Position numbers and translations under genes: made by a program | DNA from: Alteromonas gilva | Lineage (GTDB): Bacteria > Pseudomonadota > Gammaproteobacteria > Enterobacterales > Alteromonadaceae | Reading direction: 5' to 3' | Assembly: GCF_028595265.1 (NCBI RefSeq) | Contig: NZ_JAQQXP010000002.1 | Location: 186,001-250,000, forward strand | Length of the DNA stretch: 64,000 nucleotides | The notes under the pieces: generated by a model | Seen by the model: the letters and a program-made list of their open reading frames with translations, nothing else | Database searches by the model: none | Told to the model about the DNA's origin: nothing | Part shown: one piece after another, positions 1 through 8,287 of the stretch | How positions within the stretch are numbered: position 1 is the first letter of the stretch | How the letters are laid out: the number at the start of each line of letters is the position of its first letter

Positions 1-1
1 G

Positions 2-1324
2 GGCTCGGCACAGTTTGCGCAATGGTTTATGCAGTCGACGCATCGCTTTACCATTACCGGCCTGTCACGCAGCGGCAAGTCTATGCTGTTTACCAGTTTG
101 ATGACCATTTTAAAATATCGCAGCGAACAGCATTACCAGTGCTTGCCACTGCTGCGTTATTTACCCATGGATCTGGTCGAAAAACTGTGGATTGAGCCAT
201 TAGGTGATTTGCCTGAGTTTCCGGTCGATGCCCACTTACAAGCACTGGAAAATGGCCAGTGGCCGCCTGCAACCGAATCGGTGGCAGGCTTTCAGTTAAT
301 CGTACGGCTGCGCCAAACCCACCAGGTTAAAAAGTATCTGTTGCCTTTTACGGATGTGGTGTTTGAGTTTATTGACTACCCGGGGGAATGGCTCACTGAT
401 TTACCGATGCTGGATAAAACCTATACCCAATGGTCTGATTCAGCCTGGGCCCAGCAAATGAACGAGCCGCAAAGTCAGTTTGCCGGGACCTGGCATAAAT
501 GGGTCAATGCCTTTGACTTTGAGCAGCCACCCACGCCCGATAATATTGCCGGACTCGTAAATGCTTACCGTGAGTATCTGCTCACCGCAAAAGCCGCCGG
601 GATTTCTATGCTCCAACCGGGCAGCTTTTTAATCCCCGGCTCTGGTTTTGACTGGCAGGAGTTCGGATTTACGCCGCTGCCCTCGCGAATTAGCAGCGAT
701 CAGTCGAGCCCCTGGACGCAGCGCTTCGCTCATCATTTTGGCCTGTTTCAAACCCAGTGGTTGCAAACATTAAAACAAAACACGTTCAGAGAAACCGATA
801 AACAAATCATCCTGGTGGACTTGTTTGAGGGGCTGAACCATAGCAAGAGCCATCTCTATCAGCTGCGCGAAACGCTGAGTAATTTGTCACACACCTTTGT
901 ATACGGCAATCCCGGATGGCTGCAGCGGCATCTGCTTAAACAGCGTAAAATAGCCAAGGTCGCGTTTGTTGCAACCAAAAGCGATCTGTTACCCGCCTCT
1001 GAGCACGACAACCTGCTGGCGCTGCTTAAAGACGTTACCCGCGGCGCCACAGCGCAGTTAAACGATGATGTTCAGTTTGAACACTTTTTAGTGTCGGCAA
1101 TTCAGGCCACCGATGCTGGCAGCACGGCACAGGCGCTGCGCTACGTGAATCAGCAGGGGCGCTATATCGAAGCCACTTTCGAGCCTTTACCTGATTCACT
1201 AAAAGCCATGCCGGCGGATGAACATTACCCGGCTTTGCCTGCGGGCGTGCCCAATGATTATCTGGCCAGAATGTTAAATGGCAATGGTCTCGATCGCTTG
1301 TTGCAGTACTTGCTGGAGGAATAA
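2..1324 (+). CDS. ycjX: YcjX-family P-loop protein, 5' end outside window
   Basis: DUF463/YcjX family: a GTPase-like P-loop ATP/GTP-binding protein linked to envelope and phage-shock responses. The P-loop GLSRSGKS lies at about 59-82, and the family motif DYPGEWL with LPMLDKTY follows at about 375-420. TKSDLL near 975 resembles a G4 NKxD motif. The first in-window ATG is at 29, but the frame is open back to base 2 and encodes GSAQFAQWF before it. E. coli YcjX has about 16 residues before the equivalent TGLSRSGK segment, so the true start probably lies upstream and the gene is cut by the window. It abuts ycjF, whose ATG follows this stop directly, so the two form an operon as in enterobacteria. 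Family assignment is confident; the exact function is poorly defined in general. Confidence 0.9.
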   Translation, partial: GSAQFAQWFMQSTHRFTITGLSRSGKSMLFTSLMTILKYRSEQHYQCLPLLRYLPMDLVEKLWIEPLGDLPEFPVDAHLQALENGQWPPATESVAGFQLIVRLRQTHQVKKYLLPFTDVVFEFIDYPGEWLTDLPMLDKTYTQWSDSAWAQQMNEPQSQFAGTWHKWVNAFDFEQPPTPDNIAGLVNAYREYLLTAKAAGISMLQPGSFLIPGSGFDWQEFGFTPLPSRISSDQSSPWTQRFAHHFGLFQTQWLQTLKQNTFRETDKQIILVDLFEGLNHSKSHLYQLRETLSNLSHTFVYGNPGWLQRHLLKQRKIAKVAFVATKSDLLPASEHDNLLALLKDVTRGATAQLNDDVQFEHFLVSAIQATDAGSTAQALRYVNQQGRYIEATFEPLPDSLKAMPADEHYPALPAGVPNDYLARMLNGNGLDRLLQYLLEE

Positions 1325-2236
1325 ATGATGAGTGAAACCACCGATAAACCCTATCGCTCCAAAGTGACCCAAACCGAAATAGACCAGCAGCCGCCGGATC
1401 ATGCCATGCCGGCTAAACGTGATACCGTTGCTGAGGTGGTGGTTGAGCCTGCCAGGGGGCTCTCGGCTAAGTGGCTTGCGCTGCTGTCAGGTACAGGCTG
1501 CTTGTTGGGCTTTAGCCTGTTTGAGGCAGTTGCGTTTATTGAGGCAAACTTTGCCTCGTCGCCCATCGCCACATCAATACTGGCAATAATACTGAGTGTC
1601 TTTGTGTTAAGTGTGACGATCCTCACACTAGGCGAAGTGCGCGGCTATCGCAAGGTGACTAAGTTTATACACCGGCGCCCTAAACTGGCTGAATTGGCGG
1701 CCAACGATTCCCGCCAGGCAACGTTGCAGGCGCTTAGCTTACATGCCGGGCAGTTTGCTCCCCATAGCTATGCCCGGCAATGCTACAAACGCTTTACCGG
1801 ATTACTCAAAGCCGATCACAACAGCGCCGAAATCGTGGCTATGTACCGCCAGTTCGTGGCCGAACCGGTAAAAGTAAAAGCCGGTGAAGTAGTAAAAAAA
1901 GAATCCATGGCCAGCGGCAGCATGGCGTTTATCAGCCCCAACCATCTTATTCAGTCGTTGGTGATAGTGTGGATCAGCATGCGTACTATCAAACGCGTGG
2001 CGCGGGTATATGGCTTACGACCGGCAACGGCGGGCAATTGGAAGTTAATGAAAATTTTAGCCCAGAACCTGGCGGCGCAAAGTATTTTTGACCTGGCAAC
2101 GGATGAAATGACCAATCAGTTAAGCGGCTCGCTGGCGGCTAAATTAATGGAGAACTCAGCCGAAGCTGTTGCCGCCGGGGCGCTGAACGTGCGTTTGGGC
2201 AAAACCCTGATGCGCTTGCTCGAAGAGGAAAAATAG
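1325..2236 (+). CDS. ycjF: YcjF-type inner membrane protein (DUF697 / TIGR01620)
   Basis: Membrane partner of YcjX, 303 aa. A hydrophilic N-terminus of about 48 residues is followed by two hydrophobic helices at roughly 50-75 and 83-105. The C-terminal half is helical and is the DUF697-type region, with VVWISMRTIKRVARVYGLRP near residue 220. The ATG comes directly after the ycjX stop, and the Shine-Dalgarno GGAGGA lies inside the last ycjX codons, so the pair is translationally coupled. Neighbourhood and architecture match enterobacterial ycjX-ycjF, where the pair sits with psp genes; no psp genes are visible here. Molecular function is unknown for the family. Confidence 0.85.
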   Translation: MMSETTDKPYRSKVTQTEIDQQPPDHAMPAKRDTVAEVVVEPARGLSAKWLALLSGTGCLLGFSLFEAVAFIEANFASSPIATSILAIILSVFVLSVTILTLGEVRGYRKVTKFIHRRPKLAELAANDSRQATLQALSLHAGQFAPHSYARQCYKRFTGLLKADHNSAEIVAMYRQFVAEPVKVKAGEVVKKESMASGSMAFISPNHLIQSLVIVWISMRTIKRVARVYGLRPATAGNWKLMKILAQNLAAQSIFDLATDEMTNQLSGSLAAKLMENSAEAVAAGALNVRLGKTLMRLLEEEK

Positions 2237-2266
2237 TAAGCCGGCGCAGTGCCTGCTCGGTAAAGA

Positions 2267-2292
2267 TTGCGGTTTATCCGGTTAAATCGCAA
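2267..2292 (+). other. Inverted repeat 3' of ycjF
   Basis: A 10-bp stem (one G-U pair) with a 6-base loop lies about 30 bases after the ycjF stop: 2267-2276 pairs with 2283-2292. No T-run follows, so it is at best a weak terminator or 3'-end stabilising hairpin. Confidence 0.3.
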
Positions 2293-2414
2293 ATTGACCG
2301 TGTTAAGACTTGTGTGCATGGAACCTCGCGCCATTTTATCGTTCATAGGTGCGACACATCAGATTTGCCACAGAGCGCAGCGAGTGTCGACATTAATGCA
2401 TCGCAGGAAGAACT

Positions 2415-3791
2415 ATGATTACACGACGACAGTTTACAGCCGCGCTCGGTACATTGGGTGCTATCGGGGTGACCGGCAGTCTATTCAGGCACCCTGCCGC
2501 TGAGGGCGCCACACCAGGGCCTATGAAAACGGCCGCCGGTTATGGCCCGCTAAAAGAAGATCCCAACGGCTTGCTGGATTTACCTGACGGTTTTTCCTAT
2601 ACCGTGCTGTCGTCATTTGGCGATAAAATGGATGATGGTTTTAGCGTGCCGGATGCGGCCGATGGTATGGGTTGTATAGCCATTAGCCAAGATGTGGTGG
2701 CCCTAATCCGTAATCATGAATTACAGCCTAAGCACCTTGAAAAATATGGCCCGGGTCAACCGCAGCCTCTCAAATCAGAACGCGCTTACGATACCAACAA
2801 CAAGGGCGAAGCCTTTCCCGGTGGCACAACTACCATCTACTACAACACTAAAACACGGCAAAAAGAGCGCGAGTTTTTGAGTTTGACCGGTACTATCCGT
2901 AATTGTTCTGGTGGTGTCACTCCCTGGGGGAGCTGGCTTACCTGCGAAGAAAGCGTCGATACGCCTAGCGATGAGGGCTCGCAATATCACGGTTATGTGT
3001 TTGAAGTACCGGCAGCAGCCACGGGACTGGTTGAGCCAAAGCCACTTAAAGCGCTGGGGCGATTCAATCATGAGGCGGCCTGCGTCGACCCGGATTCAGG
3101 CATTGTGTATTTAACCGAAGATCGTGGCGACAGTTTACTCTATCGCATGGTGCCTAACGAATATGGCAATCTGGCGGCCGGCGGTAAGCTGCAGGCGCTG
3201 GCTGTAAAAGGCTACCCTAGGTTTGACACCCGTAACTGGGATAAGCGTGAAATGCCGGTCGGCGAATGGCTTAATGCGCAATGGGTTGATATAGCCAATC
3301 CGGATAGTGCAGAGGATGATCTGCGGCGCCAGGGTTATGCTAAAGGTGCTGCGTTATTTGCGCGGGGAGAAGGTATTCACTGGGGCAAGGGCAAGTTGTA
3401 TTTTTGCTGTACCAACGGCGGCCATAAAAAACTCGGCCAGGTCATGGCCTATCATCCCTCTGCCTACGAAGGGACACCGGCCGAGCACGATAGCCCCGGT
3501 CAGCTGCAGTTATTTGTTGAAAGCGCTAACAGCGACATTCTCAATTTCGGCGACAACCTGACGGTATCACCCGGTGGTCACCTCATTATTTGTGAAGATC
3601 AGTACTCAGCCATCGTCGATAATCACCTGCGGGGCGTTACGCCTGATGGCGAAGTTTATCCCTTTGGTAAGCTGAATATGCAAACAGAGCTGGCCGGTGC
3701 CTGCTTCTCACCCGATGGCACGCAGCTGTTTGTTAATTTGTACTCCCCGACCAGGACACTGGCTATTTCCGGCCCCTGGCAACACCTCTGA
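2415..3791 (+). CDS. PhoX-type alkaline phosphatase family protein (DUF839), Tat-exported
   Basis: 458 aa, PhoX/DUF839 family of Ca/Fe-dependent periplasmic phosphatases. The N-terminus MITRRQFTAALG has a twin-arginine motif followed by a short hydrophobic stretch, so folded export through Tat is expected. Segments typical of the family include GGTTTIYYNTKT, NCSGGVTPWGSWLTCEE, FNHEAACVDP and YLTEDRGDSLLYR, and the C-terminus has GDNLTVSPGGHLIICEDQ. A good ribosome binding site (AGGAAG) lies 6 bases before the ATG. No Pho box was recognised upstream, so phosphate control is not supported here. It stands alone between ycjF and a TonB-receptor gene. The substrate class (phosphomonoesters) is inferred from the family. 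Confidence 0.85.
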   Translation: MITRRQFTAALGTLGAIGVTGSLFRHPAAEGATPGPMKTAAGYGPLKEDPNGLLDLPDGFSYTVLSSFGDKMDDGFSVPDAADGMGCIAISQDVVALIRNHELQPKHLEKYGPGQPQPLKSERAYDTNNKGEAFPGGTTTIYYNTKTRQKEREFLSLTGTIRNCSGGVTPWGSWLTCEESVDTPSDEGSQYHGYVFEVPAAATGLVEPKPLKALGRFNHEAACVDPDSGIVYLTEDRGDSLLYRMVPNEYGNLAAGGKLQALAVKGYPRFDTRNWDKREMPVGEWLNAQWVDIANPDSAEDDLRRQGYAKGAALFARGEGIHWGKGKLYFCCTNGGHKKLGQVMAYHPSAYEGTPAEHDSPGQLQLFVESANSDILNFGDNLTVSPGGHLIICEDQYSAIVDNHLRGVTPDGEVYPFGKLNMQTELAGACFSPDGTQLFVNLYSPTRTLAISGPWQHL

Positions 3792-3798
3792 AATGCCA

Positions 3799-3829
3799 AT
3801 CACCGCGGCTGCAACAAAGCCGCGGTGAT
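3799..3829 (+). terminator. Hairpin after the phoX-type gene
   Basis: A perfect 12-bp G+C-rich stem (ATCACCGCGGCT paired with AGCCGCGGTGAT, 7-base loop) begins 8 bases after the stop codon. A strong T-tract is lacking, so termination efficiency is uncertain. Confidence 0.6.
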
Positions 3830-4274
3830 ATTCCACCTCTCCTGGCTATTATTCCTGTTTTTATGCGGAATAATTAATATAAATTATTCCTGCGAATAAA
3901 AAATTATTGCGTAATAAATACACATAAAAGTGTATAAAAAGTCTACTATCTATACTCGTTAGGCATATAGGTAAAGATGCCTATCTTACTTTTCGTTTAA
4001 TTCTAACTGCATGTTTTTTATTCATATATGCAATGCCTTCCCTGGTTGAAAAGTTGATTTTTATGATCTTAAGGGGTAGTCATACGCTGGCCTTTTATTA
4101 AAGAGGAATAAATATACTAAATGCAGTAAAATTACACTTGTTTTGATATAAAATATTTCAAAAAAAAGGAATATTGAGAAAAAATTATTCTTGACGTGTG
4201 CGTGCCCAGTGGGTTAAATGTTGAACATAAGTGGTAATTTAGCCACATTAATAACAGCAACAGGGGTCACACTC
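3830..4274. other. AT-rich leader/promoter region before the TonB receptor
   Basis: About 445 bases without a credible gene, very AT-rich from 3860 to 4200, with several TATA-like stretches. It presumably holds the receptor promoter and a long leader. I could not single out a trustworthy -35/-10 pair or a known operator. Confidence 0.4.
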
Positions 4275-7200
4275 ATGAATAAGGAACTCACGTCATTAAA
4301 AGCGTGTTTTGCCGGTCGCTATCTCGCCGGAGAAGTGCGCCGGGCAATACGCCAATCCTGGCAAAATCGTTCAACTTCCACCGCGGCCGTGATGTTCGCC
4401 GGTGCCGTTGCAGCCGGCATCTGTGCGCCAGTGCAAGCGCAACAAATTACCGGCTCTATTAAAGGGCAGGTGACAGCACCGGATGGCAGTGTTGTGATAA
4501 GTGGCGTGGAAGTGGTAGCCACCAGTGATGTTATGCCAAAGCCAAGACGGGCCACCACGCGTGCCGATGGTACCTTTACGCTAAACTTCCTGCTTCCGGG
4601 TGACTATGATGTGGTCTTTACCTTTGCTGATGGTTCAGTGCGTAAAACCACTACAAGGGTAATGCTGGAGCAATCATCGGTGGTGAATCTGGCCTATGAA
4701 GCCTCTAACCAAGAAGTCATCGAAATTTACGGCTCGGCCATTGTTACCGAAGGCGACTCGTCACTGACTAACTCTTTCGGTGAAGACGTGATCGCTAATA
4801 TGCCGATCGGGCAGTCATACCGTGATATGCTTAAAATTCTGCCCGGCGTGGAATACAGTGAGAATAGTACACTAGGCCCGTCAGCCGGTGGTTCTGGTGT
4901 TGATAACAGCTATGCCCTTGATGGTGTGGACTTATCCTTACCCATGTTTGGTAACTTATCGTCTGAGCCGGCTACCCACGATATCGCGTATGTGTCGGTG
5001 GATCGTGGTGGTGCCAAAGCCGTTGGCTTTAATCGCTCTGGTGGCTTTGTGGTAAACTCTGCCAGTAAATCCGGTACCAACGAATTACATGCCAGCGTTG
5101 AATATCGTCTGCAAAACGCTAATTTTACTGCCACGCCAGTGGATGGCGTGATCAGTGATGTCGACAGAAGCTGGACTACCCTTTCCGTAAGTGGTCCAAT
5201 CTTAAAAGACCAGCTATTCTTTTATGGCTCATATTTCCGCCCGGAAGTGACGGGCGAAAACAAAGTGACAGCCTATGGCCCGGCAAAAGCCTTCAAGAGC
5301 GTGCGGGATGAGTTTTTCGGTAAGGTAACCTGGGCACCTACTGACGATATTTTGTTAAATGTCAGTCAACGCGTATCAGACCGCGAAGTAGATGGCAGTT
5401 CCATCGGAGAATTTGAAACTGATAGTGTTTCTCTTGGGGCAGAAAACAAAACCCGAATCACCAGTATAGATGGTTCCTGGCTATTAGGTGATGTATCGAG
5501 TCTGAGTTTTAAATACGCCAAATATTCCGAGGATGGTAGCTCAGCACCGGATGTTGCGCTGGATGTTGTACCTTTACTGGGCGGTTCACTGGATATCAAT
5601 AATTTAGATCAAATGGGTTACTTTGGTGTGCCCAGTATCCGTGATTACCCCGATGACGCAACACCAGAGGAAATCGCCGCTATCGATGCCTTTAATGCTG
5701 GCGCTGCCCCGTTGATCGCGCAGTTAGGCTATATCGGTGAGGATGGTGAACGACGTGGCGGCGGTGGTGTAGGCGCTTATCAAACTATCAACAACCAGGA
5801 CTTTGCTCGCGAGTCATTCCAGGTAGAATTCGACACCGAGATTTATTCTGGAGATATGACCCACTTCCTTCATTTCGGGGCAAAATGGTCTGAACTTAGA
5901 GAAGATGTTTCCCGTTTATCCAATGGCTGGGGCTCAATCAGCTACGTTGGTGGTTTGGGTGCCGATGGTGGCGAAACGGATTTGACCAATGTGTTCTATG
6001 AAGCGTCTATTCAGCAAATGAGCTTCGTACAAGATGGTGAGACGGTGCCACCGATTACGTCATTTGCAGAATCGATAGATATTGAGATCAACGATGAAAT
6101 TGAGCACGGCGACTTTACCTACAACATTGGCGTGGTTATCAGTCGGGATACGATGTACGGACAGGGCCTGCGTGAAAACAGCAGCAATGTGTCTGGCTAT
6201 GAACTGGCGCCCGGTGAAAAGTACGAAATGTACAAAACCGATTGGAAAGACATGGTACAGCCGCGCTTAGGTGTTACCTGGGAATATGAACAGTCCTCTA
6301 CCGTATTTGCCAACTATGCCAGCTATAATCCCAATGCCAGTTCACTGGCGCGGGCCGCATCCTGGGATCGTAATACCCAACGCGAATTACTCGTTCGTTT
6401 TGATCAAAATGGAGATTTTGTGGATGCCGACGGTGCACCGGGTTCTTCGGGTAAATTCTTTGCTGATAACATGCGTCCGCGCCGTATCGATGAATACACC
6501 ATCGGAACAACTAAGTTCGTGACAAACGAGCTATTTTTGCGCTCGCACTTACGTTATCGCTATGCCAGCCATTTCTGGGAAGATATGCCTAATGGAGCAC
6601 GCTTATATGGTGACTACGGTGACTTTGGCGGTGTGCCGGACAACATTGCAGCCTTAGGTGAATACATTCCTAATCTAGGCGCCATGCGCGACGAAGTTGG
6701 CGGTTCTTCTTATGTTATTGCCGAAGTTGACGGCGGCCAGACCAAATACTGGGAATGGAGTATGGAAGCGGAGTACCAGGCAGATAGATGGTACGTCAAC
6801 GCCTCTTATGTATGGAGTCATTACTACGGTAACTTCGACCAGGACAACACCACAGCCGGTAACGATGCCAATACCTTTATCGGCTCATCTTTCTATGGTG
6901 ACGGAAGAGGCCGCATGGTATGGGATAACCGCTACGGTAAAATGATTGGTGATAAGCCGCATAAGCTTAAAGTGATCAGCACCTACACCGCCGATTGGGA
7001 TGGGGTGTTTGGTGCCTACTTTGTGTTCCAGTCGGGCGAAGCCTGGACTGCCTGGGATGGCACGCCGTATGGTTACTCGTCGGGTACCAGCCGCTTTGCT
7101 GAGCCTGCGGGGAGCCGCCGTGGCGCCAGTCACTGGCAGGTGGATTTAAGCTATACGCAAAACTGGGAGTTTATGGAAGGGTATACCGCGCGCTTCCGTG

Positions 7201-7334
7201 CTGACATCTTCAATGCCTTCAATAAACAAACCGGTTATAACTACAACCCTTATGTAGTGTCTGAGTTGTTCGGTCAGGCGCGAGACTTTTATAACCCACG
7301 CCGGGTTCAACTGGCGGTGGGTGTGAAATTCTAA
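4275..7334 (+). CDS. TonB-dependent receptor with N-terminal CarboxypepD_reg domain
   Basis: Outer-membrane, energy-coupled uptake receptor of about 1,019 aa. I chose the ATG at 4275 (MNKELTSLKACF) over one at 4218, because AGGGG lies about 9 bases upstream and the signal peptide ending at APVQAQ is then of reasonable position. Residues ~60-130 form a carboxypeptidase-regulatory-like beta fold (IKGQVTAPDGS ... ADGTFTLNFLLPGDYDV). A plug with MPIGQSYRDMLKILPGVEY and DNSYALDGVDL follows, then a long beta-barrel with alternating aromatic strands. The chain ends in GVKF, the terminal aromatic expected for BAM recognition. This Oar-like architecture is usually associated with large ligands such as glycans or peptides, but nothing here names the substrate. 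The gene is alone in its transcription unit and ends in a strong terminator. Confidence 0.9.
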   Translation: MNKELTSLKACFAGRYLAGEVRRAIRQSWQNRSTSTAAVMFAGAVAAGICAPVQAQQITGSIKGQVTAPDGSVVISGVEVVATSDVMPKPRRATTRADGTFTLNFLLPGDYDVVFTFADGSVRKTTTRVMLEQSSVVNLAYEASNQEVIEIYGSAIVTEGDSSLTNSFGEDVIANMPIGQSYRDMLKILPGVEYSENSTLGPSAGGSGVDNSYALDGVDLSLPMFGNLSSEPATHDIAYVSVDRGGAKAVGFNRSGGFVVNSASKSGTNELHASVEYRLQNANFTATPVDGVISDVDRSWTTLSVSGPILKDQLFFYGSYFRPEVTGENKVTAYGPAKAFKSVRDEFFGKVTWAPTDDILLNVSQRVSDREVDGSSIGEFETDSVSLGAENKTRITSIDGSWLLGDVSSLSFKYAKYSEDGSSAPDVALDVVPLLGGSLDINNLDQMGYFGVPSIRDYPDDATPEEIAAIDAFNAGAAPLIAQLGYIGEDGERRGGGGVGAYQTINNQDFARESFQVEFDTEIYSGDMTHFLHFGAKWSELREDVSRLSNGWGSISYVGGLGADGGETDLTNVFYEASIQQMSFVQDGETVPPITSFAESIDIEINDEIEHGDFTYNIGVVISRDTMYGQGLRENSSNVSGYELAPGEKYEMYKTDWKDMVQPRLGVTWEYEQSSTVFANYASYNPNASSLARAASWDRNTQRELLVRFDQNGDFVDADGAPGSSGKFFADNMRPRRIDEYTIGTTKFVTNELFLRSHLRYRYASHFWEDMPNGARLYGDYGDFGGVPDNIAALGEYIPNLGAMRDEVGGSSYVIAEVDGGQTKYWEWSMEAEYQADRWYVNASYVWSHYYGNFDQDNTTAGNDANTFIGSSFYGDGRGRMVWDNRYGKMIGDKPHKLKVISTYTADWDGVFGAYFVFQSGEAWTAWDGTPYGYSSGTSRFAEPAGSRRGASHWQVDLSYTQNWEFMEGYTARFRADIFNAFNKQTGYNYNPYVVSELFGQARDFYNPRRVQLAVGVKF

Positions 7335-7368
7335 GTTCCGTATAAACCTCGTTGACTCACGATGGTTG

Positions 7369-7397
7369 AGCCACCTCATTTGAGGTGGCTTTTTTTA
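7369..7397 (+). terminator. Rho-independent terminator of the TonB receptor gene
   Basis: A 10-bp stem AGCCACCTCA / TGAGGTGGCT with a minimal loop is followed directly by a run of seven T residues. Confidence 0.9.
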
Positions 7398-7441
7398 TGG
7401 CTGCATGAAAACTCTATGCGAATAGGGTGAGGCCGAGAAGA

Positions 7442-7810
7442 TTAAGCCATGCAGAAGCAATTTATCTTATTGCCGTCTAAATCACGAAAATAAGCGCAAT
7501 AGTAAGCCTCCATACGCACGCCGGGTTCGCCCTCATCAGTGGCCCCTAACTCAATGGCCTTGGCATACAGTGCCTTGACCTGATCGGGGTTGGCGGCCGC
7601 CAGCGCAATCATAGTGCCGTTACCTGCGGTAGCGGGTTTTTCATCATAGGGTGTGGCAATGGCAAACATGGGTGCCTGGGGGTTATTACCCCACGACACC
7701 ATGCGCGGAAAATCGAGTATGCGCCGGGCGTCCATTATGCTGAACAGTGCGTCATAAAATGCACCGGCCTTTGCAATGTCGTTGGTTCCCACAGTGGTAT
7801 AAGCGAGCAT
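7442..7810 (-). CDS. VOC-superfamily (glyoxalase/bleomycin resistance-like) protein
   Basis: 122 aa, a single vicinal-oxygen-chelate domain. It begins MLAYTTVGTNDIAKAGAFYD and ends CAYFRDLDGNKINCFCMA; the GTNDI..A..FYD start and the FRDLDGNK motif are typical of small cytosolic VOC proteins annotated as lyase/dioxygenase-like. A convincing substrate cannot be given, since many such proteins are uncharacterised. The gene is convergent with the TonB-receptor terminator on one side and divergent from feoA on the other. Confidence 0.8.
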   Translation of the reverse strand: MLAYTTVGTNDIAKAGAFYDALFSIMDARRILDFPRMVSWGNNPQAPMFAIATPYDEKPATAGNGTMIALAAANPDQVKALYAKAIELGATDEGEPGVRMEAYYCAYFRDLDGNKINCFCMA

Positions 7811-7930
7811 AAACAGTCCTTAAGATCGTTGGTTGGAAAGATAAAAACACAATCACCTTTCTTATATCACTTATGTATGAGGGCTTAAAAGCTTTGTTGC
7901 TGGTTTGGCAGGCTATTTTCTGTTAGTCTA

Positions 7931-7949
7931 AATAGGAATGATTGTTATT
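7931..7949 (+). promoter_or_regulatory. Possible Fur box upstream of feoA
   Basis: AATAGGAATGATTGTTATT matches 11 of 19 positions of the classical Fur consensus by eye and sits about 70 bases before feoA, a usual Fur target. This is a weak match. Confidence 0.3.
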
Positions 7950-8015
7950 TAGTGGTGCGTTGTAACACAGTGCACCGTTGTTTGCTGGCAGTTGCCACTA
8001 TTGGGTGTGTTTATT

Positions 8016-8249
8016 ATGACATTATGGGAATTAGGCAAAGCAAAAACTGCCGCTGTCGATAGCATTGACACCTCGCTGAATCAACAGATAGTTGCCCGCC
8101 TGTGTGAGATGGGTATTGCGTCAGGCCGATTAATCCAGTGTGTCCGACGCGGACCCTTAGGCGGCCCGATGGTGGTCCAACTCGGCGGCAGCGTATTTGC
8201 GATGGAGCAGGACTTAGCCGCTCGCATCAGGATTTCTCCAACCGACTAG
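8016..8249 (+). CDS. feoA: Ferrous iron transport accessory protein FeoA
   Basis: 77-aa SH3-like protein that assists FeoB in Fe(II) import at the inner membrane. The sequence MTLWELGKAKTAAVDS, LCEMGIASGRLIQCVRRGPLGGP and VQLGGSVFAMEQDLAARIRI follows the FeoA pattern (LxxMGxxxGxxI ... GxPxxxxxxGxxxALRxxxAxxI). The ATG at 8016 was preferred over an in-frame TTG at 7992. feoB follows within 40 bases. No feoC is present. Confidence 0.9.
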   Translation: MTLWELGKAKTAAVDSIDTSLNQQIVARLCEMGIASGRLIQCVRRGPLGGPMVVQLGGSVFAMEQDLAARIRISPTD

Positions 8250-8287
8250 CCGCTCAGCGCTGGTTTAATTTCAGGATAGCTGTATTC

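Noticed and set aside
7992..8015. Upstream TTG start for feoA
   Set aside because: ATG at 8016 gives the family-typical N-terminus; extra residues have no support.
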